Below are positions 1 to 8,479 of a DNA stretch of 64,000 nt, piece by piece. This DNA comes from Phycisphaerae bacterium. Its GTDB lineage: Bacteria > Planctomycetota > Phycisphaerae > UBA1845 > PWPN01. The position numbers and the translations under genes are program-made. The first letter of the stretch is position 1; every line of letters begins with the position of its first letter. The notes under the pieces are model-generated. The model had not been told where the DNA came from. It saw only the letters and a program-made list of their open reading frames with translations, and did no database searches. Location: positions 69,675 through 133,674 of the forward strand of contig DAOOIV010000004.1 in the NCBI GenBank assembly GCA_035384605.1. The letters run 5' to 3'.

Positions 1-306
1 GACGGACACGTGCTCAGCGAGGATGACCCTTCTCGATCGCTACGGCAATTACTGTCGGTGGCCGGGGAGAGCGGAAAGGTAACCCTCCGAATCCTTCGCG
101 GCGGTCGTGAAAAGGACGTGGCGATAACCATGCCTGCGGTGACGGAGTCGGCACGGACCGTTCAGCCCGTCACTTTGCTGAAGCAGATCGCCGGTTTTCT
201 GCGTCCGTTTCCAACCGCCGGTTATGCCGTCTGGCGCCCGGGCCCCGAAAGGCTCAAAGCCCACCTCGAGCTGCGCCTTGCCCATTCAACACGGCCGTCG
301 GAATGA
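1..306 (+). CDS. PDZ-domain protein, C-terminal part
   Basis: The frame is open from the first base, so the 5' end lies outside the window. The visible 101 residues begin DGHVLSEDD and continue through GKVTLRILRGGREKDVAI. This is the closing half of a PDZ fold: a loop with DG..V, a helix, then a V.L.I.R.G strand pair. PDZ domains bind C-terminal peptides and often end HtrA-type periplasmic proteases or site-2 proteases. No catalytic domain is visible here, so the protease link is only inferred. The last 50 residues are low-complexity and basic/proline-rich. Confidence 0.6.
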   Translation, partial: DGHVLSEDDPSRSLRQLLSVAGESGKVTLRILRGGREKDVAITMPAVTESARTVQPVTLLKQIAGFLRPFPTAGYAVWRPGPERLKAHLELRLAHSTRPSE

Positions 307-556
307 GGTGCCGCGAGAGATGCCGTCTGCGGCGGTTGTCCCTGTATCAACCGTGCCGGTATTCTCGGTCCTTGGTGATCCGATTCATCGCGCCAAGGCA
401 GTCATTCCCTCTCCCGGCAGCGGCGGACTCGTTTGAAAGAGGCTCTCCGCCGTAGGCTCTGCTAAAGCCCCTTCCTTGTTTCCCCGAAGGACATTAACGA
501 AGAGCGCCACCTCTGTTCCGCGTCGGCGTTCAACCCTGTTAGCTCGGGTCCGGCCC

Positions 557-1030
557 ATGATTGTGACGGAGCAACAATTCGGATTGCTCGGACTGACCAA
601 CGAGCAGCTCAACGCCTTGTTGGATGACATGGACAAGGCATGCAAAGAGACAAAGGCCTCGGAGCATCGCCGCTCGATTCGCAAGCCGTTCCGGTCGGTC
701 AATGTGAAGGTGTCCATTCTGGATAAGGCCTCGCGGGAGGCCGTCAGCTTCAAGGTTCCCACGCGCAACATCTCGCTTCATGGTTTAGCTTTTCTTCATC
801 ACCGCATGCTGCAGGTCGGTCAGATGCTCCGCATTCAGATCCCCTTTCGGAAAGGCTATACCGTCGAGTTGCTTGCCCGGGTCGCCAGATGCCGTCACAT
901 CAGCGGCATGATTCACGAGATCGGCGCTGAGTTCAAAGGCAGGCTGAGCGGACACGTCATTTCAAACGAGGACGAGGCTGCGCAAACGCTCGAATCCGCC
1001 GCGCCTGAGCCGCCGCTCGCTGACGTCTGA
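557..1030 (+). CDS. PilZ domain protein
   Basis: This 157-aa protein has the two PilZ signatures for cyclic-di-GMP binding: an arginine-rich RxxxR element (HRRSIRKPFR) and, about 40 residues later, the [D/N]xSxxG element NISLHG. A beta-barrel-like stretch follows (GQMLRIQIPF, VARCRHISGM, EIGAEF). Such single-domain proteins usually relay c-di-GMP levels to motility, secretion or polysaccharide machinery. The ATG at 557 was chosen because the PilZ fold starts soon after it. An in-frame start at 476 would add 27 basic residues with no visible domain. No clear ribosome-binding site is seen at either start. It converges on the Rieske gene. Confidence 0.8.
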   Translation: MIVTEQQFGLLGLTNEQLNALLDDMDKACKETKASEHRRSIRKPFRSVNVKVSILDKASREAVSFKVPTRNISLHGLAFLHHRMLQVGQMLRIQIPFRKGYTVELLARVARCRHISGMIHEIGAEFKGRLSGHVISNEDEAAQTLESAAPEPPLADV

Positions 1031-1052
1031 TCTGTCGGCTCCTGCGTAAGGG

Positions 1053-1406
1053 TTACGGTGATCCGGAGAGGTTCCGATTCCCTATCGGGATCGGGTGGGT
1101 GATGTCCGCGTATACCCTGCCGTCGCGCAATTCGCACGGGTAGATCTTCAGCCGCAGGTGTGGCATCCGGGGATCCGTCAGGCCGGTCTTGAGATCCCAC
1201 GGCCAGTGGTGAACGGGACAGATCAGAGCCCCATCGCGTACGTACCCCTTGCCCAGCGGTCCGTTCTCATGCGGGCAGTTGAACGCGGTTACGTGGAAGA
1301 TGCCGTTGTCATTACACACGGCGAACCAGCGATCGTTCACCATCGCCGGTACTGCGCGTCCGGGCGGGACGTCCCTGGCATCGATGACGAAAACGTAATC
1401 CGGCAT
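1053..1406 (-). CDS. Rieske [2Fe-2S] ferredoxin-like protein
   Basis: The 117-aa single-domain protein carries both Rieske cluster boxes, NCPHENGPLGKG and CPVHHWPWDLKTG. They supply the two Cys and two His ligands of a [2Fe-2S] cluster. The short length and lack of a membrane anchor resemble NirD-type or dioxygenase-type soluble Rieske ferredoxins, which pass electrons to a partner oxidoreductase. It lies 58 bp downstream of a membrane protein with a zinc ribbon on the same strand, so the two probably share a transcript. No partner oxygenase or reductase is nearby, so the electron acceptor is unknown. The ATG at 1406 precedes the first strand (PDYVFVIDARDV). Confidence 0.85.
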   Translation of the reverse strand: MPDYVFVIDARDVPPGRAVPAMVNDRWFAVCNDNGIFHVTAFNCPHENGPLGKGYVRDGALICPVHHWPWDLKTGLTDPRMPHLRLKIYPCELRDGRVYADITHPIPIGNRNLSGSP

Positions 1407-1464
1407 GTGTTCGCTCGCGCGCTCGGCACGTCGCGGGCCGTGAGGATCCGGCGAGGTGAGGCGG

Positions 1465-1992
1465 TCACGCCGTCCGAAGCTGCAGCCGGCATTCGCGACA
1501 TACCCATTGTCCGGATTCGATGCGGTGAAGGGACCCGAGACGGCCGCAACCTTCGCAGATCTCCACCCGAGACTGTCGCGAGGCCAGGGTGATCTCCTCG
1601 TTAAGTTCGAGGATGTCTTCCAGCAGTTGGGTCTGCAGCGACGCGTTGATGGCCCGGTCACGTTGAATGGCCAAAATCTGTCCCAGGGCCCCGAAGACCA
1701 GGAAGCCCACCATCCCCGCCCCGGCCAGGATAGCCGCCGCCTGATAAAGTTGCTGAGAACTTGAGAACCGGCTGAGAGTGCCGGCCAGCGGACCACCGGC
1801 TATCACGCTGCTTCGCAGGGCCTCCGCATGGACCCACAAGTAGGCCCCGGAGGCCAGCCCGAAGAGGAGCGAAAGGATCGAGATCCCGTAGAGGGATCCG
1901 ATCAGAAAACGAACGATCGGATAGTCTTTGCTTCGAGTCATTGCTTCCACCGCACGCATTGTACGGATAGGGCCGGGAAACACCAACCGCAT
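1465..1992 (-). CDS. two-TM membrane protein with zinc ribbon
   Basis: The 175-aa product has two hydrophobic segments (about residues 22-50, with LIGSLYGISILSLLFG, and about 80-110, with AAAILAGAGMVGFLVFG). A helical linker follows, then a C-terminal CxxC...CxxC zinc ribbon (CEGCGRLGS...WVCREC). The ATG at 1992 is chosen because GGGAGG lies 7 nt upstream. The frame stays open further upstream to a TTG at 2151, but that extension lacks a Shine-Dalgarno. The family is not recognised. The topology suggests a cytoplasmic metal-binding tail on a membrane anchor. It precedes the Rieske gene and is probably cotranscribed with it. Confidence 0.65.
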   Translation of the reverse strand: MRLVFPGPIRTMRAVEAMTRSKDYPIVRFLIGSLYGISILSLLFGLASGAYLWVHAEALRSSVIAGGPLAGTLSRFSSSQQLYQAAAILAGAGMVGFLVFGALGQILAIQRDRAINASLQTQLLEDILELNEEITLASRQSRVEICEGCGRLGSLHRIESGQWVCRECRLQLRTA

Positions 1993-2454
1993 ATCAAGTC
2001 CTCCCGCGGTCACAGCGAAGGCCTTGGCGGACTCGGATGGTTCCATCAAAGGCCGTTGTTCGGCGACTTGGGGACGCAAGTGTTTGTTGCTTATAGACTT
2101 ACGCTTTCCAAACGCGTTTGCTTGGCGTTCATTCGCCCACAGCGCCGTCAATCTGGCGCGCCGCGCCTTATGTCTTATCGGGCTGGCACACTGCGTATCT
2201 CCATATTTGCCTCGGGTTGTGTATCTCTATCCGGCGGTTGTTTTCAGATTGGCCATCGCCTCGGCCGAGCGATCGAGCTGCCGGCGTCGCTGATAGGAGG
2301 CGGACCGTTTTGCCCGGTCCCCGCCCGGTTGCAGGTTCTCAGCAGGCGCCAAGACCGCCCGGGGCATTTGACGCTCGCAGGAGGTGGTGAGATAAAGGTC
2401 GCCGGCGCGTCGGCGGCCATGTGAGGTGGTCGGCGGCTGCCTTTGAAGAGAAAG
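1993..2454 (+). promoter_or_regulatory. divergent intergenic region with palindrome
   Basis: This 460-bp gap lies between the minus-strand zinc-ribbon gene and lpxK. No convincing gene is seen. It must hold the promoters for both directions. A perfect 12-bp palindrome, CAAACGCGTTTG (2109-2120), sits about 120 bp upstream of the zinc-ribbon gene start and could be an operator. On the minus strand TATAAG (complement of about 2090-2095) is a possible -10 hexamer without a good -35. Confidence 0.3.
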
Positions 2455-3570
2455 ATGGCCGAGTCAACGACTTACATGGAGATCGTCAGCGGTCAGCGGC
2501 GAGGTCTGCTTGCCTCGTTGGCCCGGGGCTCGCTCTGGATTATTTCGAAGGGGTATGGCAGCCTCTTGGTAGTGAGGAATGCCTGGTATGACTCGGTAGC
2601 GCTGCCCAAATGGCTTGATGTCCCGGTGATTTCTGTCGGCAACCTGACGGTCGGCGGGACCGGTAAGACGCCAATGTGCGGGTGGTTGTGTCGTCAGCTT
2701 CTTGGCAGGGGGCTTAAGCCCGCCGTTCTGAGCAGGGGCTATAAGGCGTCCGAAGAAGGCTTGGCTGATGAAATGCTGATGCTCTCAAGGCAATACCCGC
2801 AGGCGGTTCTGGTTGCCCATCCCGACCGGTACGGGGCCGGTTGCGTCGCGGTCGAGCATTATGGGGTCCAGGCTGTGATTCTGGACGATGGCTTCCAGCA
2901 TCGCAGGATCGGTCGCGATTTGGATCTCTTGCTTGTGGATGCAACCCGTCCGTTCGGATTCGGGCATCTCTTGCCCCGTGGTCTGCTTCGGGAGCCTCTG
3001 AAAGGGATGGCCCGGGCTGGCGCCGTGGTTCTGACCCGATGCGATCTTGCCGGATCAGTCCAGGTGGCCGAGTTGGAAAAGAACGTCCGACGGCTGCATC
3101 CGGAAGCCCCGGTGGTACGCGCGGTGCACCGGCCACGCGGGTTCACCGGGCTGGATGGTGCTCCCGTACCCATGCCCCCGGCCGACAGGATCGGTTGCCT
3201 CGCAGGCATCGCCAGACCGGACGCATTTGAGCGCACGTTGGCTGACATGGGAATTCGCGTGGCGCAAATCCAGTGGTGGCCGGATCACCACTGCTACACC
3301 GCCGCTGATGCGGAGATGATTCGACGCTGGGCCGAACAAAACAAGCTCGACGCGTTGATCACCACCGAGAAAGACGCGGTGAAACTGGAGGCTTTGAAGG
3401 TCGACTGGCCCTTGCCGGTCGTCGCCCTTCACGTCGAGATCGACATGCTGGATGACGGCGAAGCAATACTGTCCGGACTGATCGACGAGGTGCTGAAGGA
3501 GCACTCCGAGCCGGAGACCCTGGCCGCCAAGGAAAACGGAGACCTGGATGAAGAGCATTCACATCGTTGA
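2455..3570 (+). CDS. lpxK: tetraacyldisaccharide 4'-kinase
   Basis: LpxK phosphorylates the 4' position of the lipid A disaccharide at the inner face of the cytoplasmic membrane, the sixth step of the Raetz pathway. The protein is 371 aa. It has the membrane-associating N-terminus (residues 20-45), then the P-loop NLTVGGTGKTP near residue 71. ILDDGFQHRR and the C-terminal TTEKDAVKL strand are also typical of the family. The ATG at 2455 follows a purine-rich GAAGAGAAAG; a TTG at 2443 is also in frame. The 3' end overlaps the next gene by 23 bp. With hldE at 43.5 kb this points to a lipopolysaccharide-type outer membrane. Confidence 0.93.
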   Translation: MAESTTYMEIVSGQRRGLLASLARGSLWIISKGYGSLLVVRNAWYDSVALPKWLDVPVISVGNLTVGGTGKTPMCGWLCRQLLGRGLKPAVLSRGYKASEEGLADEMLMLSRQYPQAVLVAHPDRYGAGCVAVEHYGVQAVILDDGFQHRRIGRDLDLLLVDATRPFGFGHLLPRGLLREPLKGMARAGAVVLTRCDLAGSVQVAELEKNVRRLHPEAPVVRAVHRPRGFTGLDGAPVPMPPADRIGCLAGIARPDAFERTLADMGIRVAQIQWWPDHHCYTAADAEMIRRWAEQNKLDALITTEKDAVKLEALKVDWPLPVVALHVEIDMLDDGEAILSGLIDEVLKEHSEPETLAAKENGDLDEEHSHR

Positions 3571-4387
3571 GAAGACGTTGCCGATGGCATGGGAGAAAGC
3601 GGTCATCGCGTGCTGGGAGCAGGGGGAGCGTTTTCCCACCCAATATGACAAGCCCGAGGATCCCAACAGCCGGGACGTGACGGCAATGATTCATGTCACC
3701 GAGCCCATGTCCGAACCCCGCCTGCATCGGGCGTTTCCGGGGGGCCTCGATGACCTTGAGAAGTATCGCGATGAGGTTCTGCTGGGCGTTCACGATCACT
3801 GGATTGCCCCACAAGAGGGTAAGTGGGAATACACGTATCACGAACGTCTGTTTGAGTATGACCCACCGTGGGCCGGCGGCGGGAAGATCGACCAGATCGC
3901 CACGTGCGTCAGGCTGCTTAAGGACTGCTGGTACACGCGGCGGGCTCAGGCGGTGACCTGGAAAGCGTGGGAGGATCTCGGCATCAGCGACCCCGCCTGC
4001 CTGCAGCGGATGTGGTTTCGCATTCAGAACGGTCGGCTCAACATGAACGTGCACATGCGGTCGAACGATGCTTACAAGGCGGCTTTCATGAACATGTTCG
4101 CGTTCGTGGAGCTTCAGGCGCAGATGGCCAGAGACATCGGCGTCGTAGTCGGCGAGTACATCCACATCGCCGATTCGTTCCACATCTACGGCAGTTACTT
4201 CGAGGAGTTCCAGGGCTTTCTCAAGACGGTTGAAAACCGCGCGGTGGGGGATCGGGTCTGGGACACCGGATTTGCCCGTGAGATGTTTATCGAAGGGTGC
4301 GACGTGTTGCTGGCCGAACAGGACATGCCTCAGGACAAAAAGGAACTGGTTCGCAAACGGCGGGCGGAATTGACGGCAACAGGCTAG
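3548..4387 (+). CDS. thymidylate synthase-like protein
   Basis: This 279-aa protein resembles the ThyA fold. It has a cysteine in the catalytic position (SDPACLQRMWF, Cys151), a beta-strand pair (NGRLNMNVHMRSND, where MRSND corresponds to the phosphate-binding QRSxD of ThyA), and VVGEYIHIADSFHIYG, which matches the ThyA GE...H..GDAHIY region. The N-terminal 130 residues differ from bacterial ThyA. It could be a divergent thymidylate synthase or a relative such as a pyrimidine hydroxymethylase. The start lies inside lpxK, indicating translational coupling. Substrate and cofactor are not shown by the sequence. Confidence 0.7.
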   Translation: MKSIHIVEKTLPMAWEKAVIACWEQGERFPTQYDKPEDPNSRDVTAMIHVTEPMSEPRLHRAFPGGLDDLEKYRDEVLLGVHDHWIAPQEGKWEYTYHERLFEYDPPWAGGGKIDQIATCVRLLKDCWYTRRAQAVTWKAWEDLGISDPACLQRMWFRIQNGRLNMNVHMRSNDAYKAAFMNMFAFVELQAQMARDIGVVVGEYIHIADSFHIYGSYFEEFQGFLKTVENRAVGDRVWDTGFAREMFIEGCDVLLAEQDMPQDKKELVRKRRAELTATG

Positions 4388-4430
4388 GACCTTACGGCCG
4401 GAAAGCCGCGCCGCTTGCACGCATGCGGTC

Positions 4431-5372
4431 ATGAGAATCGCGATCATTGGATCCGGATCGGTGGGCTGTTACTACGGGGCCAAGCTGGCACGGTGCGGTC
4501 ATGACGTTCGTTTCCTGATGCGCCGCGATCTTGAGGCCGTCAGGCGAAGCGGCCTGACCATCAAGAGCTGCGAGGGCGATTTTCGAATCAAGGCGGCGGC
4601 TTTCGGCGATCCGGCCGAAATCGGGCCGGTCGATCTGGTGATTTGCGCGCTCAAGGCGACGGCGATCGACGACGCCGAGCGGCTGATCCGACCCTGTCTC
4701 GGTCCGGAGACGCCGATCCTTGCACTCATGAACGGATTGGGCATCGAAGAACGTTTCGTGCAGTGGTTCGGGCCCGAGCGCGTGTTCGGCGGAATGGCTT
4801 TCGTATGCATCAACCGGGGCGAGCCGGGCGTGGTGCATCACCTGGCCTATGGGCGGGTGGCATTCGGCCATTTCCTCGACGACCTCGAGCGGGTTGAAGC
4901 GATGGCCGGGCTCTTTGCCGAGGCGGGCATCGAAACCATGGTGCGGCCTTCTCTGAAACAGGCCCGATGGGAGAAGCTGATGTGGAACATCCCTTTCAGT
5001 ACGCTGACCGTTACCGCCGGCGGAGTGACCACGCACGAGATCGTCAACGACCCCGGCCTCAGGCAACTTGCCTGGACGCTGATGCAGGAGACCGGCCGAG
5101 CCGGCAACGCCCACGGCTGTTCCATCGATATTCCCGTCATGACGGAGAAAATGATGTCCAACACTCTGGACATGCCGCCGTACAGGCCGTCAATGTTGAT
5201 CGACTACCAGAACAGGCAACCGCTCGAGGTCGAAGCCATTCTGGGCGAACCGGTGCGTCAGGCGGCCGCCGCAGGCGTACCCGTTCCCGCTATTGAAACG
5301 CAGTATCATCTGGTTTCGTTTCTGGACAGGCTCAACCGCGGCCAGATCAACGTTTCGGAAAGCCGCTGGTGA
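4431..5372 (+). CDS. ketopantoate reductase family protein
   Basis: The 313-aa protein starts with an NADPH-binding Rossmann signature (IAIIGSGSVGCYYGAKLARCG) and continues with LVICALKAT and the PILALMNGLG segment found in ApbA/PanE enzymes. The C-terminal helical domain includes WEKLMWNIPFSTLT, where the lysine and asparagine are typical of the active site. PanE reduces 2-dehydropantoate to pantoate for coenzyme A synthesis, but paralogues act on other 2-oxo acids, so the exact substrate is open. It follows the ThyA-like gene by 43 bp and precedes truD by 65 bp, probably in one transcription unit. Confidence 0.85.
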   Translation: MRIAIIGSGSVGCYYGAKLARCGHDVRFLMRRDLEAVRRSGLTIKSCEGDFRIKAAAFGDPAEIGPVDLVICALKATAIDDAERLIRPCLGPETPILALMNGLGIEERFVQWFGPERVFGGMAFVCINRGEPGVVHHLAYGRVAFGHFLDDLERVEAMAGLFAEAGIETMVRPSLKQARWEKLMWNIPFSTLTVTAGGVTTHEIVNDPGLRQLAWTLMQETGRAGNAHGCSIDIPVMTEKMMSNTLDMPPYRPSMLIDYQNRQPLEVEAILGEPVRQAAAAGVPVPAIETQYHLVSFLDRLNRGQINVSESRW

Positions 5373-5437
5373 GCCGTTACGGTGGTTTCCTCCCTGAAAA
5401 GGCTGTGCACCAAAGCCATGAGATAAGGCAGGCCCTC

Positions 5438-6688
5438 ATGCTGAACGTGGACGAATTGCCGTACCTGACTGCGGACGTGCCGGGAATCGGCGGTCGTATC
5501 AAGACGCGTCCCGAAGACTTTGTCGTCGAGGAGGTGCCGCTTTACCCGCCCTCGGGCCAGGGGACGCATGTCTATTTCCGGGTCGAGAAAACCGGCTTGT
5601 CCACGATGCGCGCGGTGGCCGAAATAGCCCGGGCGCTTGGTCGGCCGCCTCGCGATGTCGGCTACGCCGGTCTCAAAGACGCCGATGCCGTGACAACGCA
5701 GATGTTCAGCGTTGAGCATGCCGATCCTGATGCCATTCGGACCCTTTCAATTCCTCGCATGCGAATTGTGGACGTCTCGCGGCACACCAACAAACTGAAG
5801 CTCGGACACCTGGCCGGCAATCGCTTCCTCATCAGGATCCGCGACGTTGACCCGGCTCGCGTCGGTGATGTCCGCGCAACGATGGAAGTGTTGAGCAAGC
5901 GGGGAGTACCGAACTACTTCGGCCCGCAGCGATTTGGAATGCGCGGAGACACGTGGCAGATCGGCCGGGCCCTTCTGCGGGAAGATTACGACGAGATGGT
6001 TCAGGTGCTTCTCGGGCGAGTGAAGCCTTCTGATTACGGCGACGTTCGTCGGGCCCGTGAACTCTTCGACCAGGGAGACCTGCAGGGAGCGGCAAATGCC
6101 TGGCCCTACCCGTTCAATAACGAGCGTCGCGTCTGCCGGATGTTGATCAAGTTCAACGGCAACGCTCGCAAGGCAATCCGTTCCATCGACATGCGGCTCC
6201 AGCGGTTCTACATTTCGGCGTACCAGTCTCAATTGTTCAACCAGATTGTGGCCGGGCGGATCGGTGGTCTCGATCGGCTCATGGTCGGTGATCTGGCCTG
6301 GCGGCATCCGCAAGGCGCCGTCTTCCGGGTCGAGGACGTCGCCGGCGAGCAACCCCGTTGCGATGCCTTCGAGATCTCTCCAACTGGCCCGCTCTTTGGT
6401 TATCGCATGACTTACCCCCACGGCGAGCCCGGGCAAGTGGAAACGGCTCTCATTAACGCGGAGGGCACGAAACCGGATGAATGGCGCGAGGCCGGCAGGC
6501 ATCGCGTCAAAGGTGGTCGGCGCCCGCTGCGTTTCCAGCCGCAGGACGTCGAGGTCGATGCAGGACAAGATGATGCTGGACCATACATCCTGCTGAGCAT
6601 GCGGCTCGAAGCCGGTTGCTACGCGACGACGGTGCTGCGTGAAATCTGCAAGACTGTCGGACAAGGCACTGAGGTGGGGGAGGAGTGA
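5438..6688 (+). CDS. truD: tRNA pseudouridine(13) synthase
   Basis: TruD converts U13 of tRNAs to pseudouridine. The 416-aa protein has the family N-terminus (LPYLT...GRIKTRPEDFVVEE), the catalytic block YAGLKDADAVTTQ with the nucleophile Asp at residue 81, and NYFGPQRFGMRGDTW for the inserted TRUD domain. The ATG at 5438 is preferred over the earlier GTG at 5369. It puts the catalytic Asp at nearly the same position as in E. coli TruD and matches the family start, where Met is followed by a short strand and the Leu-x-Tyr-Leu motif. The GTG start would overlap the panE-like gene by 4 bp. Confidence 0.93.
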   Translation: MLNVDELPYLTADVPGIGGRIKTRPEDFVVEEVPLYPPSGQGTHVYFRVEKTGLSTMRAVAEIARALGRPPRDVGYAGLKDADAVTTQMFSVEHADPDAIRTLSIPRMRIVDVSRHTNKLKLGHLAGNRFLIRIRDVDPARVGDVRATMEVLSKRGVPNYFGPQRFGMRGDTWQIGRALLREDYDEMVQVLLGRVKPSDYGDVRRARELFDQGDLQGAANAWPYPFNNERRVCRMLIKFNGNARKAIRSIDMRLQRFYISAYQSQLFNQIVAGRIGGLDRLMVGDLAWRHPQGAVFRVEDVAGEQPRCDAFEISPTGPLFGYRMTYPHGEPGQVETALINAEGTKPDEWREAGRHRVKGGRRPLRFQPQDVEVDAGQDDAGPYILLSMRLEAGCYATTVLREICKTVGQGTEVGEE

Positions 6689-7215
6689 CGCCTCAACAAG
6701 GCATTCCCTCCCTTCGGCGCCGAAAAAGGATTGGTATGCGGCGCGATCCAGCCGGGTTTTCGACACTGCATTCTGTGCTTCGGGGAAGGACGATTTTTGC
6801 CTGCTGGAGCGCGACCTAAGCTGCGGTTCCTTGTCAGCAGCCTGAATGGCCGTTTTTATGGGACGCAAGTCGTCCGTCTTTCTCTTCGGTGGGGGGCTTT
6901 AGCGCAAGTTACGCAGGGCCGTTCAAGTTTTTTCAGAGGTCCCGCCGATGAAAGTCTCGCCATGATTCCCAGATTACCCAGATTGACATACAGGGTAGAC
7001 TTGGTGAGGTTCTGAGTAGGGGCAGAAAATTGGGGCAAGGTGAGAGGCGACATTTCATCGTTGCTGGCGCGGAGCAGCCGGCATGTCAGGCTTCCCTAGC
7101 GGAAGACTTTCCATCTAACGCATGATGCGACGGGTGGGAACATCAGAAAACCCGGTGTGGTGAGGCGGTGCGGAGATTCCCTGCGCCGATCGTTGGCCGA
7201 AGAGCCTGGAGCGTG
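6689..7215. other. gene-free interval after truD
   Basis: These 527 bp contain only short open frames without domain features. A 12-bp palindrome TTCGGCGCCGAA followed by AAA (6713-6727) lies 25 bp past the truD stop and may help terminate it. A TTGACA hexamer at 6983-6988 lacks a matching -10. The promoter of the B12-binding protein should be here but is not obvious. Confidence 0.3.
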
Positions 7216-7947
7216 ATGATGAGTGCAGAGCGTCATTTCCAAAGGTTGATGATACCTCTACTGGCAGGGCGACGTCAGGAGTGCAGGGATGTGCTCGAAG
7301 AGGCGATGAACGAAGGGCTTGAAGCGAGGCAGGTCTACCGAAGTGTGATCTGGCCGGCGATGGAGCACGTAGCGCAGATGTACCGCGAGGACCGGATCAG
7401 CCTGGCCGCTGAGCACATGGCTGTACGAATCAGCCGTTCACTCGCTGACCAGTTACAGGCAAGACTGCCGCGAAGCGAGGCAAACGGCAAACGCATGCTG
7501 TTGACCTGTGCGGAAGGAGAACCCGAGGAGCTGGGCGCCCAGATGTGCGCCGACCTTTTCGAGGCGGATGGCTGGGACGTGTACTTTGTGGGCGGAGGGG
7601 TGCCCGATGATGAGATCCTGGAACTGGTGGGGCGGCTGCGCCCGGATATCCTGATGATCTTTGGCACGCAGCCCGGCGGTGTTCCCGGCGTACGGCGGCT
7701 TATTGATCTGATTCGCGAGGTCGGCAGCAATCCGACGATGAACATCATGATTTCCGGCGGCGTGTTCAATCGTGCGGAGGGGTTGTGGAAGGAGGTCAAC
7801 GCCGACTTGTTTGCGCCCAATGCCGCCGAGGCCTTGAAGATTGCAGCAAGCGCGCAACCGCGCAAACCTGAGATTCGAATTCCCGGCGCTCCCAAGAAGC
7901 GCCGTCGCCGTCGTCGTCCCCCTTTGCTGGCGCAGTTGGAGGCGTAG
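7216..7947 (+). CDS. cobalamin-binding domain protein, His ligand replaced
   Basis: The 243-aa protein has the two-part B12-binding module of MtbC/CarH-type proteins: a four-helix cap (residues 1-85), then a Rossmann-like domain (92-210). The cap keeps EH (66-67) of the Wx9EH motif but has Tyr56 for the Trp. In the Rossmann part, the usual ExHxxG is GEPEELG, with Glu104 where the lower axial His normally sits. GWDVYFVGGGVPDDE and the ISGG strand match the family. A lysine/arginine-rich tail ends the protein. No MerR DNA-binding domain is present. GGAG 4 nt before ATG 7216 supports this start. It may sense corrinoids or may have lost binding. Confidence 0.75.
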   Translation: MMSAERHFQRLMIPLLAGRRQECRDVLEEAMNEGLEARQVYRSVIWPAMEHVAQMYREDRISLAAEHMAVRISRSLADQLQARLPRSEANGKRMLLTCAEGEPEELGAQMCADLFEADGWDVYFVGGGVPDDEILELVGRLRPDILMIFGTQPGGVPGVRRLIDLIREVGSNPTMNIMISGGVFNRAEGLWKEVNADLFAPNAAEALKIAASAQPRKPEIRIPGAPKKRRRRRRPPLLAQLEA

Positions 7948-8479
7948 ACGTCCGCGCCGGCTTCATGGAGGAGGCCTGGATCGGACCGTCCACGGACGGG
8001 CGCATGGGGGGCAGTGAGACAGGCCCAGCCTCACGGCCGACTTCGGAACCAAGGCAGTGGGGCTGAGGCCTGTTCGTTTTCCGACGATTCGATCAGACGG
8101 CCGGCCGTCTCGGATGTCTCAGTCATGAGACTGTAACGTCGGCAATCAGCCTGCCGTACTAACCTTGCCGGTTCGCCCTTGTTGAGCAACACACCGGATC
8201 CCGGAGAGCGGAAGCCCGCCGGTCAGCTTTTTGCACTTCCCGTGCCGATAGAGTGTTACGTCGAGTGAGCTTTCGGTCTGCGGCTTGACCCTCGCGATGA
8301 GCGAGCCTAAACTTCCGATCCGCTGCGCGGCTGGGTCTCGGCGCGGACCGGGCGCGGCAAGGTAACCATGCAGGGCGACTCGCCTCGACCGCAGGCAGGT
8401 GGCTGCACGAGCTTGTCTGTGCGGAAACGTTCATCTGGCAGGAAGGGAATCGACAGGACGGCCGCTTTCGGAGAGCGCG
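7948..8479 (+). promoter_or_regulatory. atp operon leader region
   Basis: This 530-bp gap precedes the atp operon. A perfect 16-bp palindrome (AGACGGCC/GGCCGTCT, 8095-8110) is followed 5 bp later by an inverted repeat GTCTCA-GTCA-TGAGAC (8116-8131). These could be a terminator-like structure for the B12 gene or operator sites. A promoter-like pair is annotated separately. No coding sequence is convincing. Confidence 0.4.
8285..8313 (+). promoter_or_regulatory. putative sigma-70 promoter of atp operon
   Basis: TTGACC (8285-8290) and TAAACT (8308-8313) are separated by exactly 17 bp, giving a predicted start near 8320 and a leader of about 160 nt before atpZ. The spacer holds an inverted repeat CTCGC-GATGA-GCGAG, a possible protein-binding site. 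Confidence 0.5.

Noticed and set aside
5369..5437. A GTG start for truD overlapping the panE-like stop by 4 bp.
   Set aside because: The ATG at 5438 reproduces the family N-terminus and the catalytic Asp position; the extra 23 residues have no counterpart.
6983..6988. TTGACA hexamer as a promoter of the B12-binding gene.
   Set aside because: No acceptable -10 lies 15-19 bp downstream.
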